NCBI GenBank assembly: GCA_903813345.2
Contig: CAIIXF020000005.1
Span: 19,657,375-19,721,374, forward strand
Origin: Owenia fusiformis
Lineage: Eukaryota; Annelida; Polychaeta; Sabellida; Oweniidae
DNA: 64,000 nucleotides
Direction: 5' to 3'
A program made the position numbers and the translations under genes. Position 1 is the first letter of the stretch, and every line of letters begins with the position of its first letter. Positions 11,301 through 22,980 of this stretch are shown here, in pieces. The notes beneath the pieces are model-generated. The model was not told the DNA's origin. It saw nothing but the letters and a program-made list of their open reading frames with translations, and ran no database searches.

Positions 11301-14300
11301 TGAAGCTGGGTTTACTGGATTTGCCAAGCACATCTTCGACTCTCTCAGTTATCCAGCCATAATGTGTACATCTCTTGATTAGAAAGATTTTTAAAAAATG
11401 AAACAGTTGTAGAAAAGCTGTTATTTAATGAAGCATTTGTTGAATTTTCAGGAATGAGGATACCATCAGAAAGGCAGTTGAAGGTGCCAGTGATATACAG
11501 TAAGTTCATTCAGTGTCATTAGAAAGTATTATTTAGGAGTGAACCTCTCAACAGGACCCTCATATGAATCTTCACTTAAAACAAATCCACAAATACATGT
11601 ATTCTGATGAGTGGCAGTAGGTTTATGATGAGCATTACCTTAGATTAACCCACATATACATACATGTACAGGCCCGTAGCCAGGATTTGCCAAAGGGGGG
11701 GGGGTTGCTTTTTAAAAATTCAAGGGGGGTTCACTTTTGACAACTTTGGCCCAAAAATGCCCAAAATCACTTGAAAAGTGCTCAGAATGGTGAACCAAAA
11801 ATGTAATTTCAGTATGGATTTAGCAAACCTAGATTTAACCAAAAAAGGTCCCCTTATAGGCTTGGTACTGAAAACAATTTGAAAGATACAACATTATACA
11901 AGCATTTCGAACAACATTGTATTGTAACTGTCTTATATTAGACAGTTAGAGTCTTATAAGAATACTATACAATACAATCAGTAACATTTATAACTTTTTA
12001 CCTTGTAGGATGGACTATTGCCTTTCAAAAGAAGAGATGGAGGATTTTATATTCAACATGTAAGTAGAGCAGACTTCCTTTAAAGACAGAAATATATTTG
12101 GTAATTATCCCACCGAACAAAGTTCGAGGGGATATAGGAAAGCCGTCTGTCCGTCCGTCCATCTGTTTGTCCAGGAGATAACTCAAATACTGGTTGATGC
12201 ATGGGGATAAGGGAGCTCTGTTCAAGAGGGCTGCTATTTATCGAGACATGTTTTGTTTGGTGGGATTTGCTACTCGGTGAAGTTGCTGTTTTCTAGTTTG
12301 TATATTTGAGGAAATAAAGCCCCACAGAGCAAGAATGACCATGGATTTTGTGTTTTGTATATTTAATATACAGTATGATCACAAAACCATGATTCTCATT
12401 TAAACATAAAAAGATGAACATATTGGAGCTTTTCAGAGGCATAGCCAGGATCTTAAATTTGACGAGGCAAATTTTATTTGGCGAGGCAAATTTGAGGCAC
12501 TAGCGAAATAACACTATAAAGATAAAAAGAGTTCATTTTCACAACTTCAATTCAAAACAAATGTCTGAATTGATATTTTTCTATTAAATTTTGGCGAGGC
12601 AGTTGCCTCACCTGCCTTATGCCTGGCTAGTAGTGGCTATGGCCATGGTTTCACAATGAGGTTAGTGTTTATCAGGTTGACAGTATAGGGCATAAAAATG
12701 GCAGTAGTTCCCATCATTTACATCTATAGGAGTTAAGTGAATGTGCTTTCAGTCAAGGTGAGATTAAAATCCAATAACCCATATTTAGGCAGCATTTCGA
12801 GAAGACCATTATATCACTTTTGGCTGACAAAACAAGCCCATGGGATTGACTATACATTGATTGGTCAGTCATTCTATCAACATTGTTGATTTTTTAAATA
12901 AAATGATTGATGAAAGACATTTTCACTGCCTCTTATAATATCTATAATGGAACTGCCATGATAATAGAGATTTCGCAACTCACTTATAACTCACTTATAT
13001 TATTCCCGTCTAATTATGTCACCACCAAAAAGGGGTGACATATTGTTATGGTCTCCGTTTTTTTGTGATGGCGGTTGGTGGTTGGAGTCTGTAACAGATT
13101 CTTACAACTTCCAATAACTTAACAAATACCGGAGTTTCTCGCGAATAGGCCCACGGGCGTTTATTTTGCACTGGGCGTTTATTTGAAAGAATTTTTAATA
13201 AACGCACATGGGCCTTTATTAAGAGGGAAAAAACATTTTTCCAAGGGGGGTGGGCGTTTATTTAGAGGGAAAATAGCTCTCCCAAGCCAGTGGGCGTTTA
13301 TGTCGAGGGATATTATAGATCGCAAATATGACACATGTCCTTCATACTCATGCACTAGTATCATGAACGCGGGCAAGAACGTTGACCAATATGTAACCTC
13401 TTGTCATATTTTTATTAATTATTTGTACTAGAATGACAGTAATCACCTATTACCTTACATATGTACTGTTCGCAATTTCATTCCTTTTCTCGAATAATTC
13501 GCCCACTGGGCGTTTATTTGAAATCATTTTTAATAAACGCCCATGGGCCTTTATAAAGAGGGAAAAAAACTTTTTCATTCACCCCTCTTTCAAATAAACG
13601 CCCATGGGCCTATTCGCAAGAAACTCCGGTACTGTTAAGACTGACTTCAATTTTTTCTGAATCATCTACAAGTTCTCAGAAGTTCATATCTGATTTTAGA
13701 TTTGACCTTCAATGACCTTCTCTAGGTCAAAAAAGGTCAAAAAGGTCTTTTTTCAACTTGCTTCAAATTGACTAAATTTTGTTTTCAAAATCAGCATTTG
13801 ACTAAATTTTGTTTTCAAAATCATCTACAAGATCTCAGAAGCTCAAATCTGATTTAAGATTTTAGATCTGACCTTCATTGACCTTCTCAAGGGCAAAAAG
13901 GCCTTCCAACTTGTTTTAAATTTACCAAATTTTTTTAGGTGGTCACATTTTGTCATGTTAATGCCTTGTGTATAACTTATGAAGCGTTTGATTACGTCAT
14001 CATTTACATGAATTGCGCAGGTCTGTAAGTACATAGTGTGATATTCTTATAAATCGTTGTCTATGTAAGAATATCACACTTATGGACGTATAGAGCTGCC
14101 CAATAAATGATGACATAATAAAACGCATCAAAAGTTATACGTTATTTGGGAATAATAAACATGCTATAAGTGAGTTGCAAAATCTCTTTAATAACATTCA
14201 ATAATGCTTTATTTCAGGAAAAATGAAATAAATCCAGTGATTGTGTTGAAATCGTACCGTATCATGATTCTCAAGGGAGATGAAATGAACAATATGGATG

Positions 14301-17284
14301 ACAATGGATTCGATAGAGGCAAAGAGACAGATGCTCTAATATGTGTGACTAGATTGACTGGAGATGATGGGAAAATCATTTTTGATGATTTTGATGAGCA
14401 AGTGCGAACATGGCCTCCTACACACTTTAGGCAGAGAATAGAGGTGATGTACGATGGTGAAAATGCCAAAGATCTTGGTGGGCCACGTCGAGAACTTCTT
14501 ACAGATTTAATAAGGTAATATTCTCTCAATAGATATAATGTATGTGTAACTTGGAGCAAGTGAAAATATTATGAAGGAATTAATATTGTAACCTTTGCAA
14601 GATTTTTCATAAGGGGTTGGATTTTCATTCTTAAAATCTCGTCTGAAAAGTCTTGTCTGTATGTTTCAAGCCAAACCATTTGACCTAAATTTTTTAGCTC
14701 AATTATTTATTGAAAGTCTAGTAATGATTAGTTTTTGGTCATTCTGAGTAAATGTTAATATAGCCATTTTGGACTTTTCATTCCAAAAACTGTCTATTCT
14801 ATTCAAGAGTGCAGTATTGTTTTCCTAGTGTCTTGTTTCTTTTTGCTACTGTATAATATTTTTTATGATATCTGATTTTCATTCAGTTTCAATGCAGATA
14901 TAAAATTGGTCAAACAAAAAGCTGTATGTATGAATGTTCCTCCAAGAAAATCTTGGATTAAGATGTATATGGGAGGTGAGACCAGTACAAGTTATGTTCC
15001 CAGACTATTTTGTTTGTTTTGGGTTTTCTGAAAAACAACAGTGGATTGAGCATACTGTAATATAGAATTAGATAATGTAATATTTAAAGGTTTTACTGAG
15101 ACTTGATTTCAACAAAATAGAAAATGGGCTGCCAAATTCCCCATCTATGTAGCAATCAAGTGAGTTAAATTCCCCATCCTGGTAACAATAATAGCTGGTC
15201 AAATATAGTTGAAATACATGAAATACCCAGGAGGAATTCACATTTCAGAAGTTCCTACTCCCAGGAAACAGTATGATGGCAGTATCCCACCTCCTTGGAT
15301 GCTACTGTGATAATTTTCTACCCTTTTGTGGGGTGTCTCATGCAAACATTTGAATGGTACATAATGCATTATTTAAACTTATTGAAGATTCACGAAGATA
15401 AATTATTGCAGGTACATCAAAGGCGATGATTCACCATTCCTAAATGTGATCAACAATGAGTGCTGGATCAGTACTAGTGAAAGAGAACACATAGGATATT
15501 TTGCTGCTGGTGTTGCTGTTGGTGAGTAGCTGTCTAAACTAATATTAGGCCTATGGGCTCTTTAATTTTTGCTTCTAAAGTTAATTATCCCATCCAGTGC
15601 TTGCCTTAAGGACTAATCCGTTGTCAGACATTTTGGCTGGACATAATTTTTTTCACCAGGCATTTTCAAATTTCCAAAGACATTTTAAATGGAAAAACTT
15701 TTCTAAAAACGTTTTAGAGTATTGACTTCCGCTTCAAAATAAGTTGAATAGTTTTCGTCATTTCGTCACTCTGATCTTTGATATGAAGTAGCCTTTGTAC
15801 TTTCCATTAGATTCAAATGAAAGCTAAAAATATGTAGGGGTCATAAATGTTTTCTTTGAAGAAAATAAATGAAATATTTTTTTTAATTTAAGCTATGACA
15901 TTGCTTTTTGAGGGACCACCTGTCAACTTCCTGGCAGAGGGGCAGATGGATAGACTCTTAAATAAGGAAAGCTTAGAACTAAATGGAGGAGAGCGAGAGT
16001 TTTCAAGAGGAATGAACATGTATGGTGTGCTTGAGGTAAATATATATTTAAACCCAACAAAGTTCAGAGAGAGTACCCATCAATCCATTTATTTGAGTAC
16101 CCATCAATCCATCTATTTTTTCATCTACATGTATTTGTGTGTTTGTGCAATAATTCAGGAACTTGTTCTCAAAAATGTTAAAACGGCAGCATCTGTAGCT
16201 AGACTTTGATTACAATGTCAGATGGGTTTTCTGAGAATCGTAAGGATATATTACAATATGGTTGCATGCACTTGTAGCATAAGATAAAAACTTTTCTTAC
16301 AAATCCAAATGTTATATTAATTTGCCACTTGCATTCATTGAAACCTCTAACTGTACTTCAATCATTTTGTTTTAGCTTGTAAGGAAGAAGCCCGTTATGC
16401 GGTATCTGCTTCGCCCAGGAACCCAGGCAGTCATGACAATGCGCAAGTTGAAGAGTCTCGTAAAACCTGTGTTTTCCGAAGCGGGAACCAACAGTAAAAT
16501 AAAAGAAGAGAAAATATTTCGAATGTTCAACAAATACTTAATAGAAGTACAGCGTAAATAACAATTTTTGATAATTATCTTCTATTTTTCATTTTTATGT
16601 CAGCACCCAAAGTGATGACATATTGTTATGGTCTCCAACTTTTTTGTGGATGGTGTTCGGTGGTTGGTGTTCAGTGTTCGGCAGTTTGTGTCTATCACAA
16701 ATAGCTGAATGGCAGGTGGTGACATTTTGCATGTTAATGCCTTGTTGTACATGCAAGCGCAAGTAATGCTAATTAGAAGTATAAAACACTAAGTCTGACT
16801 TACATCTTCTGATTACAGTATATGGAATAAATATAAGTGCTTTAAAGAGGTCTCGTTTAAACAAAATTATCAAAGTGTCCTCTATTTATCAATACAGGTT
16901 AACTGTACTCACTCAATTATTTACTTTATTTGCTTTTCACATAATATTGCTACTACTAGTATAGTAACTTATGAATTACAAGTAAGTCTCTTTTGGAATG
17001 AAAATAAACATGTGTTTCACTTTTCATATTTTGTATTTTCAGATGGCAACAGGCCAGTTGATATCCCAATGATACTTAAATTCATAACAGGCTCTGAAAC
17101 GGAACCCATAACAGGGTTCGACCCGGGATTAACCATTGAATTCTATGACAACAATGATGATATCCCAACATCTTCTACATGCACAAATACTTTCCGCCTT
17201 CCATATTATGATGGGATCAAACAAGATAGTGTATTTGCAAAATTTGATTATGCATTTAGTAATAAGTACTTTGGCAAACATTAA
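5332..17284 (+). CDS. Zinc-ribbon and HECT-domain E3 ubiquitin ligase (G2E3-like), 11 coding exons, 592 aa
   Basis: Exons read from splice sites: 5332-5449, 8660-9146, 9965-10021, 10586-10633, 11452-11499, 12009-12059, 14218-14514, 15412-15521, 15893-16035, 16376-16553, 17043-17284. They sum to 1,779 nt, and every junction keeps frame to the TAA. Residues 1-22 form a zinc ribbon (FCTGCGKP, then FCCHCG). Residues 40-201 are a conserved-looking region ending in an acidic run, of no domain I can name. From about residue 270 the protein is a HECT domain: an N-lobe motif YDGENAKDLGGPRREL, a GEREFSRG-like segment, and the C-lobe ending SSTCTNTFRLPYY, which places the catalytic thioester cysteine near residue 559, 34 residues from the C-terminus as is usual. 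HECT ligases take ubiquitin from an E2 onto this cysteine and pass it to a substrate. The substrate here is unknown. The start was chosen because the ATG follows an acceptor and opens the zinc ribbon. Invertebrate genomes carry many G2E3-like HECT paralogues, so exact orthology is not claimed. Confidence 0.85.
7531..8281. mobile_element. Inverted-repeat element carrying a nested repeat
   Basis: The left end AGGTCAATGTTTCAGTGTGC with CGTCAAAAAACGTAATT is matched in inverted orientation by AATTACGTTTTTTGACGAAC with AGTGAAATATTGACCT at the right end. A purine-rich G run follows the repeat on each side. A copy of the GGTGGTGACAT repeat family (7601-8008) lies inside, so this element is the older host. 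No coding frame is present. Confidence 0.65.
7601..8008 (+). repeat. GGTGGTGACAT repeat family, copy 1
   Basis: The copy begins with GACACCACCAAAAAGTG, TGACATATTGTTATGGTCTC and a GATGGCGGTTGGTGGTTGG segment. It contains two AAGGTCAAAA-type internal repeats and ends with GGTGGTGACATTTTG and ATGTTAATGCCTTGTT. The family recurs at 10186-10258, 13016-13975, 16602-16746, 20101-20636, 58105-58403 and 59302-59429, in both orientations and with different internal deletions. The start can form a hairpin (GTCACCACC / GGTGGTGAC). This fits a non-autonomous DNA element, but the superfamily is not resolved. Confidence 0.7.
9176..9960. other. Intron 2 of the HECT gene, possible transposon relic
   Basis: The intron contains ACAAGGTGATCCAGAAGTAA at its start, which resembles the terminal sequence of mariner-type elements (the reverse complement reads CTGGATCACC). 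No matching opposite end or transposase motif was found. The rest is unassigned. Confidence 0.25.
10186..10258 (+). repeat. GGTGGTGACAT repeat family, very short copy
   Basis: Only the two ends remain: AGTCACCGCCAAAAAGAC at the left and GGTGGTGACATTTTGTCATG with TTAATGCCTTGTT at the right, separated by about 25 bp. It shows that the family tolerates near-complete internal deletion. Confidence 0.6.
11669..11800 (+). mobile_element. CAGGCCCGTAGCC MITE family, one-ended copy
   Basis: The left end CAGGCCCGTAGCCAGGATTT with its following G run and TTTAAAAATTC matches the inverted end of the complete copy at 63228-63435. The right terminal repeat is not seen before unrelated sequence begins, so the copy is truncated. 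It lies in an intron of the HECT gene. Confidence 0.6.
12105..12300 (+). repeat. ATCCCA / GTCCGTCC repeat family, copy 2 (internally deleted)
   Basis: It starts with ATTATCCCACCGAACAAAG and a GTCCGTCC run and ends with GGTGGGATTTGCTACTCGG and TTGCTGTTTTCTAGTTT. At about 0.2 kb it keeps only the two ends of the family compared with the longer copies at 2668 and 17418. Confidence 0.7.
12436..12650. mobile_element. Short inverted-repeat element (GGCATAGCCAGG ends)
   Basis: GGCATAGCCAGGAT near 12438 pairs with GCCTGGCTAGTAGTGGCTATGG near 12620 in inverted orientation. Inside, the motif GGCGAGGCA recurs three times. It resembles the CAGGCCCGTAGCC family but is more diverged. Confidence 0.4.
13016..13975 (+). 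repeat. GGTGGTGACAT repeat family, copy carrying a nested MITE
   Basis: The left end reads GTCACCACCAAAAAGGGGTG with TGACATATTGTTATGGTCTC. The right end reads TCACATTTTGTCATGTTAATGCC. The body is split at 13129 by a 501-bp element. Compared with the copy at 7601, the sequence AACAAATA...CTGTT continues across the insertion, so the order of events is clear. Confidence 0.7.
13129..13629. mobile_element. MITE with CCGGAGTTTCT ends and TA target duplication
   Basis: The terminal inverted repeats are CCGGAGTTTCTCGCGAATAG with GGCCCACGGGCGTTTATTT, and the complement ending AAGAAACTCCGG. A TA dinucleotide lies on each side (13127-13128 and 13630-13631), and the uninterrupted site is visible in the copy at 7601-8008. 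Internally the motif GGGCGTTTATT occurs repeatedly in both orientations. Two overlapping reading frames here are by-products of this structure. Confidence 0.75.
16602..16746 (+). repeat. GGTGGTGACAT repeat family, short copy
   Basis: It has the family's left end (TGACATATTGTTATGGTCTC) and right end (GGTGGTGACATTTTGCATG, TTAATGCCTTGTT) with only a GGTGTTCGGTGG-type core between. It sits in the last intron of the HECT gene. Confidence 0.65.
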
Positions 17285-17417
17285 AAGTCTTGTCTACATA
17301 CTGTACATGTTTCCTGGCGCACTGTCAGGATTTACATTTTTTAGTGGACATTGCCTGAAGCTTAAGATTTCTTTAGCATTAGCATTTTAAAGCTATCATC
17401 TGAGAATTCATTTCTCT

Positions 17418-18093
17418 AATTATCCCATCGAACGAAGTTCGGAGGGATATAGGGAACGCCTCCGTCCGTACGTCCTTCCTTCCGTACATCCGTCTGTCCG
17501 GGGGATAACTCAAATACCGTTTGCCCGATTTTGTTTTGAGAGTAGAAGTTCTGCTCGAAAGCCGATTTTCAAAATGGCCACTCGTTTCAAAATGGCGGTC
17601 ATTTTAGTGCCGATTTTACAGTAATTTAGGTACAATATATAAAACTGTAATAGCAATGTGTTTAAAATGTAAAAAAATTATATAGGACATTGATAAAGCA
17701 AGAAATGTAGATATTTAAGAAACACATGGCAGCCATCTTGAAAAATGGCGGCTTTTACACGCTACTTTACAATTTTTGCTGTAACTTCAAAAGTAGTGGA
17801 GCGATTTTGTTCATATTTGATATGTGAATACTCATAAGCATGGCACACTGTTTTATGACACTTTAGGTAGTAGGCAGCCATTTTGAAAAATGGCCACCAT
17901 TTACATGTTTGTGTGTGTGATTTTGCTGAAATTGTATATGTGCCTACTTAGAAACATATATTACTCTTGGCTAGTGAGCGACCATTTTTAAAATGATGAA
18001 TTTTTGCTATAACTGAAAAAGAAGAAGGATTTTGTAAAATGGCTGTTCGATGGGATTTGCTACGCTTCGGCGTTGCTCAGTGTTGTCTAGTTT
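17418..18093 (+). repeat. ATCCCA / GTCCGTCC repeat family, copy 3
   Basis: The longest copy after 2668. The left end is ATTATCCCATCGAACGAAG followed by a GTCC-type run. The right end is CGATGGGATTTGCTACGC with TTGTCTAGTTT. The interior carries several short AAAATGGC and GCCATTTT motifs in both orientations (near 17570, 17715, 17740, 17880, 18040). It lies just downstream of the HECT stop codon and may be included in the 3' UTR. Confidence 0.7.
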
Positions 18094-18439
18094 GATGATT
18101 AGTTTGAAGGCAAAGGAGACTGCAGACGCTTCTATAACATAGTGGATTAAAATGGGGCTGTTTTGTGAATAGTGGACAGTGGAGGGTACAGTGAATATGT
18201 GTCAGGCATAGTGTCAAAAAGATTTAACATGAGAGAGCACTGACTATGACGTAATATTATTCTTGTGGTCTAATAAAGTTGACTATGGAGTAGTTCTACA
18301 GTGTAAATAGGATAGCTTTGGGTCCAGTCTCACACAATCTCATTAGAACTCCAGCAAAATTGAAACAGTTGATGACCAAACATTGTTAATTTGTGTATTT
18401 TCTTAAAATAGGATATATTTGGATGACGTTCATCATGTA

Positions 18440-19046
18440 CAAGGGTGACGCAAAAAATGACACCCACCTTATGCTGCATAATTTATTTGTCCATTACCAT
18501 ATAGACTTGTCCTTTAGCACATTTGAAGTAGACATAATGCGTAAGCACCTCGAGAAATTTCAGATATGTAGCTCAAGTGGTTTAAATTTTATGAGCATTA
18601 CAATAAATTCTCACTTTGGAGACTTTCTCATTAGCCGCAGATCTGAGATTGAGTGGGCACCCCATTCCCCTGATATTAACCCACCAAATTTTTACCTCGG
18701 GGTATTTAAAGGACCATATGTATGAGACAAAACATCCCCAAAACAGCTGACTTAAAGAGAGAAATTACAAGGAAGATCAGGGCCATATCTCAATGTGTAA
18801 GGGTAATCAACAACTTTGCCTGTAGAATTCATGTTCGCCTACAAAGGAATGTACGTCATATATGTCATATGGAACAAATCTTGTAACGCTCATAAAATTT
18901 GATCCATTTGAGCTACACATCTGAAATGTCTTGAGGTCTTTACACATTATGTCTTCTTTAAATGTGCTAAATGACAAGTCTGTATGACCATAGACCAACA
19001 AGTTATGCAACGAAAGGTGGGTGTCATTTTTTTTTGAGTCGCCCTG
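18440..19046. mobile_element. Mariner/Tc1-type deletion derivative with about 200-bp inverted repeats
   Basis: The ends CAAGGGTGACGC and GAGTCGCCCTG are inverted repeats that continue inward for about 200 bp (for example ATGACACCCACCTTATGC against CGAAAGGTGGGTGTCAT). TA flanks both sides (18438-18439 and 19047-19048). Between the arms at 18640-18720 a short frame reads WAPHSPDINPPNFYL. This is the carboxy-terminal DDE motif region of this transposase group, where PHSPDxxPxxFxLWG is the usual pattern. Only this scrap of transposase remains. Confidence 0.75.
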
Positions 19047-19049
19047 TAT

Positions 19050-20100
19050 TTATCATTCCTAAGAAGAGAAATGCAATCAAAATTGTGACATATGTTATTG
19101 ACTATGAATACTCAAATGTGATTGCTATTTTTATAGCTAAAATGGATGCATGTCCAACACATTGTGGGACCACTTGTAGTCTGATTCTGAAAGCTTTTTA
19201 AAAATATTTATTTAGTCATGATCAATATACCTATAGCATTAGCTTGCCTATGAAAAAGGTACTTGAGAAAGTTTGTTTTAAGATATTTTTAAGTGTTCCT
19301 GTACAGTACTTAGTATTAACAATTAGACGATTCTATACAAACTTTGATTACTAAATTTTGATGACTGTATGAGAGCTGTTATTAGGTATATCATATACAT
19401 TCCTGAATAATTTAAGATGTTGATTATTGTTGCTATGGATTGTGTGATGTAATACTACTAGATGCTGAAAATGTGAATTTACATGTAAGTGTGAATTGTG
19501 GATAGAATGTGGAGATTTCTGTAAGTTGTATTGCCAATTAAGAAATCGGTTCAGTACTTGATTTGTGCATAATTTAAGCTGAAGTTTATCTGTTGTAAAT
19601 TGATTGCTGTTACATCATGTTAAGAATTACTCTTCGAAGCATGTAAAATATTGCCAATATTTTGAACATGCCAAACATCATTATACCATGTCATTTTTAT
19701 ACCATATTTAGAAAGAATGAAGCAAATTTTCTTTAAATCTCTGATTTATAATTGTAAACTAGAGTATCTGACACTTGTATCAAAATAACAAGTACTTTTT
19801 AGTTTATAAGTTAAATTTCTTAAGATGCATTCATTATCCCAAAGAACGAAGAAGAACAATATTTGCAGTTGCAAAGAATTAAATAATGATGTTACTTTTT
19901 AAGGAATACTGAGTCCTAGTGCATCTTGGTGTGTATAATTCAGAAATACCTTATTCTGTGTAATATTAGTTATGAGAAATATAATGAGATACTAAAATGC
20001 TAAGTGTTTTTATTTCATTTTATTTGTCCCACAAGTATAATGGCATATTGTACAGGGTGGCCACAGTGGAAAAGTAAAACTCCAGTGCATCCCAATAGAC
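19050..20100. other. Intergenic AT-rich stretch
   Basis: No exon, inverted-repeat element or named repeat is recognised here, apart from a short CATTATCCCAAAGAACGAAG fragment near 19830 that looks like the left tip of the ATCCCA repeat family. Confidence 0.4.
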
Positions 20101-20636
20101 TGGAATAAGAACAAGGCATTAACATGACAAAATGTCACCACCTAAAACAATTTGGTCAATTTAAAGCACGTCAAACCTTAAATCTAAAGTCTGATTTGAA
20201 CTTCAGAAAACTTGTAGATGATTTTGAAAAAAAAATTGTGCAATTTGAAGCAGAGTAAAAAAGACCGTTTTGACCTTGAGAAGGTCATTAAAGGTCAAAT
20301 CGTAAATCTAAAGTCAGATTTGAATTCCTGAGAACTTGTAGATGATTTGGAAAAAAATTTTGTCAATTTGAAGCAAGTTGAAAAAAGACCTTTTTGACCT
20401 TTTTTTGTTGATCTTGAGAAGGTCATTGAAGGTCAAATCTCATATTTTAAGTCAGATATGCACTTCTAAGACCTTGTAGATGCTTCAGAAAAAAATTGAA
20501 GTCAGTCTAAACAGTATTTGTAAAGTTATTGAAAGTTGTAAGAATTTGTTACAGACCAGATACCAGACACCAACCGCCGTAACAAAAAACAGACCACGAG
20601 ACCATAACAATATGTCACCACTTTTGGTGGTGACAT
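20101..20636 (-). repeat. GGTGGTGACAT repeat family, copy in reverse orientation
   Basis: Read on the plus strand it begins AACAAGGCATTAACATGAC and AAAATGTCACCACC and ends ATGTCACCACTTTTGGTGGTGAC. The interior has three tandem-like blocks with AAGGTCATT and AAGTCAGAT, each about 120 bp. This is the most complete internal region of the family in the window. Confidence 0.7.
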
Positions 20637-21112
20637 AAAAACTGGAAATGAATGAACATTATCAATATATTCAATACGATTATTATCCCACCGAAAGAGG
20701 AGCTCATGTTATGCAAGGAAAGGTGTCCAATTCCAGCTAATTACACAGTATTTCATATAATTGCATTGCATAATACTAGTCTAATGCACCCAAAGTCATT
20801 TTTTATAACATCCATTTAACAATTTCAAATTGGCTGTTCACTCACTCACCTCTTGTATTTTCAACAAAAAAACAGATGGATGCACTGACATAGAAATGAA
20901 AGAATTGCAATTCAAAGTAGGAGTTAGCCATTTGGTGATATTTTGAAAAAACCCTTGCACCGACAAACTACCTGAAAACTTCCAACCACTTGAAAAATCA
21001 TTACAATTAACAGCTTTACGACCAAATTATACAGAATTGTAAAACATCAACACTTCAGGCTTGATTCAAAAAATCTGAAAGCCTACTGATGTGAATAAGC
21101 TTATTCAATGGA

Positions 21113-22980
21113 TTATTGTTGCAGTTCATGATTAATTTTATCTAACAGAAAAACCAGCAACTCTCTTGCCTCCTCTAATGTGTTAGGGGTTGATTTTCCA
21201 CTTTCCTCCATAAGCATTTGGAATAATTCTTTGAAGTGTTCCTTGTTAGTTTCTACAACACAAGTATTGTCAGATTCTAACTGAGCAAATATTTCTTGGT
21301 CAATCTTTTGCAACACATCCTTATGTCCAAATTCTTCAGGGGCAAAGTACAGAATATCTGGTTTCCCATTAACTGAACTGACAGATTTTGATTTTTGAAT
21401 ATGGTGTGTATTCAACATTCTTTGCGTTGTGTCAAGTTCTCTTTGCAGTAGATCCATGTAACAATATCTCATACACTCAATGTCTAGTATGTTTGAATTG
21501 TCAATAATGCCAACATCTAACAGCTGGCGGCAGTGAGATATCCACATTGCTGCTCCATATATTGGAAATTTACTCCAGAAACTTTCTATTCTCTGGTTTG
21601 CAGTTGATTTTCCATACAGAAATGCAACTTTACATGAACAGTCATCATTTACAGAGCGTAGAACAGTTTGAAGCAGTTCAACCTTGACATTCTCAGTCCC
21701 CCGATCTGCGCGAACAATCTTTGGAATACCATTTACATTTTTAACACAATCGCAAAAGTATTTGCAAATTAACATAGAGTTTTTATTTGAAGATCCTGCT
21801 TTGAGCCACAATATTCTTCTACTGAATCCATCCAAGCATCCATGGACAGTTAAACCATATGGAGTTAGTTTATCCCAGCCATCAATATGCCATATATAGT
21901 TGCTCCCTTCAGATGTATATTGTCGCCTTTGTAAGCGTCTCGTTGATCGTTTGTGTACACCTTCTGGGTCAAGAACTGAGAGCAAACGGCGAATTGTTTC
22001 ATGATCTGTTTTCAGCCTGCAATTCACAAAAGCTGTCATACTTTATTTTATGCCAGAAAAAGGGGAGATAAAATAGTGAAATACAGTATAATGGTAAAGA
22101 ACTTTATGAGTATCTTATTGGGCGGGATGACAGGTACAAAACTGAGTTGACGGGAACAACTGAATTGATGGGTAACAGAAAATGAAACAACAGCACTCTG
22201 AGGTGACATATACCAGAAAATGAGATGACGAGGACCAAAAAGGGGAAAATACATGTACTGAGATTAAGATACGACACAACTTTTTTAACTTATGCCACAA
22301 GTGGCAACGGTTTCAAACGTCATGATGACATCTTTTTAATAATTGAGTTTGCCTTCAATGAAAACTAAGCGACAGGTACAGGTACTGAGATGACCTAGGT
22401 AACATGTATTGAGTACTGGTGTATGTTGAACTGACTTGATGGGCAGCATACAGTAGGTATTTTCAAGAAAAGTATTCAGTTGACGGCAGAATAGTTGCTG
22501 GCCTTAAAGTGATCTGATTGGCGGAATCACATTCCAGCCTATGCCTTCCCATACATGTACCTCATAAATGTGGGGCTGATTTTTCAAATCCAATCTCCAC
22601 AATTTTACAATCGGGATTCGGGGTACCAGATACTATTCTCGATTCCGGAATCAGGACATTGATACTTCCCCGATGGTAAAATTGTGGAGATTGATCAATC
22701 AATTGACTTACCCATGGACTTTTGTGATTTTGCCATGCATACTCCGGTATCCCATTGCTGACCCACTGCCATGATCTATCTCTTGAATGATAGCGTCAGC
22801 AACTGTGCCAATGGCAGTTTTATCGAATTTTCTTGAGAGCCCCATCTTCTTTAAATCCCTCTTGATCTGTCTCTCCGAAAGTGTAATTCCATGACGGAAC
22901 TTTAACAACATGCCGATCTCCTTGTACGTAAAACCGTCTTCAAAGTATGTGGCTATACATTCATCTCGATCTGACTCCAT
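21113..22980 (-). CDS. Integrase-type transposase, two exons, about 390 aa, apparently intact
   Basis: Exon 1 is 22980-22712 and ends CATGG before GTAAGT. Exon 2 is 22016-21113 and follows TTGCAG. The join restores KVHG-LKTDHETI in frame. The N-terminal 60 residues form a helix-turn-helix DNA-binding region (ECIATYFEDGFTYKEIGMLL), followed by a GSGSAMGYRSMHGKI segment typical of this family. The catalytic core is rve-like: first acid in WHIDGWDKL, second in RADRGTEN, third in NQRIESFW, with 39 residues between the second and third. The C-terminal 110 residues are family-specific. The enzyme would cut and join transposon ends. The 695-bp intron carries degenerate GAGATGAC/CTGAGTTGA motifs. An alternative start at 22039 inside the intron is less likely, because it would drop the DNA-binding exon. 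Confidence 0.8.
22590..22695. repeat. Hairpin-forming inverted repeat in the transposase intron
   Basis: CAATCTCCACAATTTTACAA near 22591 pairs with the reverse complement TTGTGGAGATTG near 22683, and CGGGATTCGGGG / CCGGAATC lies between. It may be a very small MITE or a folded RNA element in the intron. Confidence 0.55.

Noticed and set aside
13183-13431. Overlapping 82- and 65-codon frames
   Set aside because: Both are inside the GGGCGTTTATT-rich MITE at 13129-13629 and are products of its repeats.
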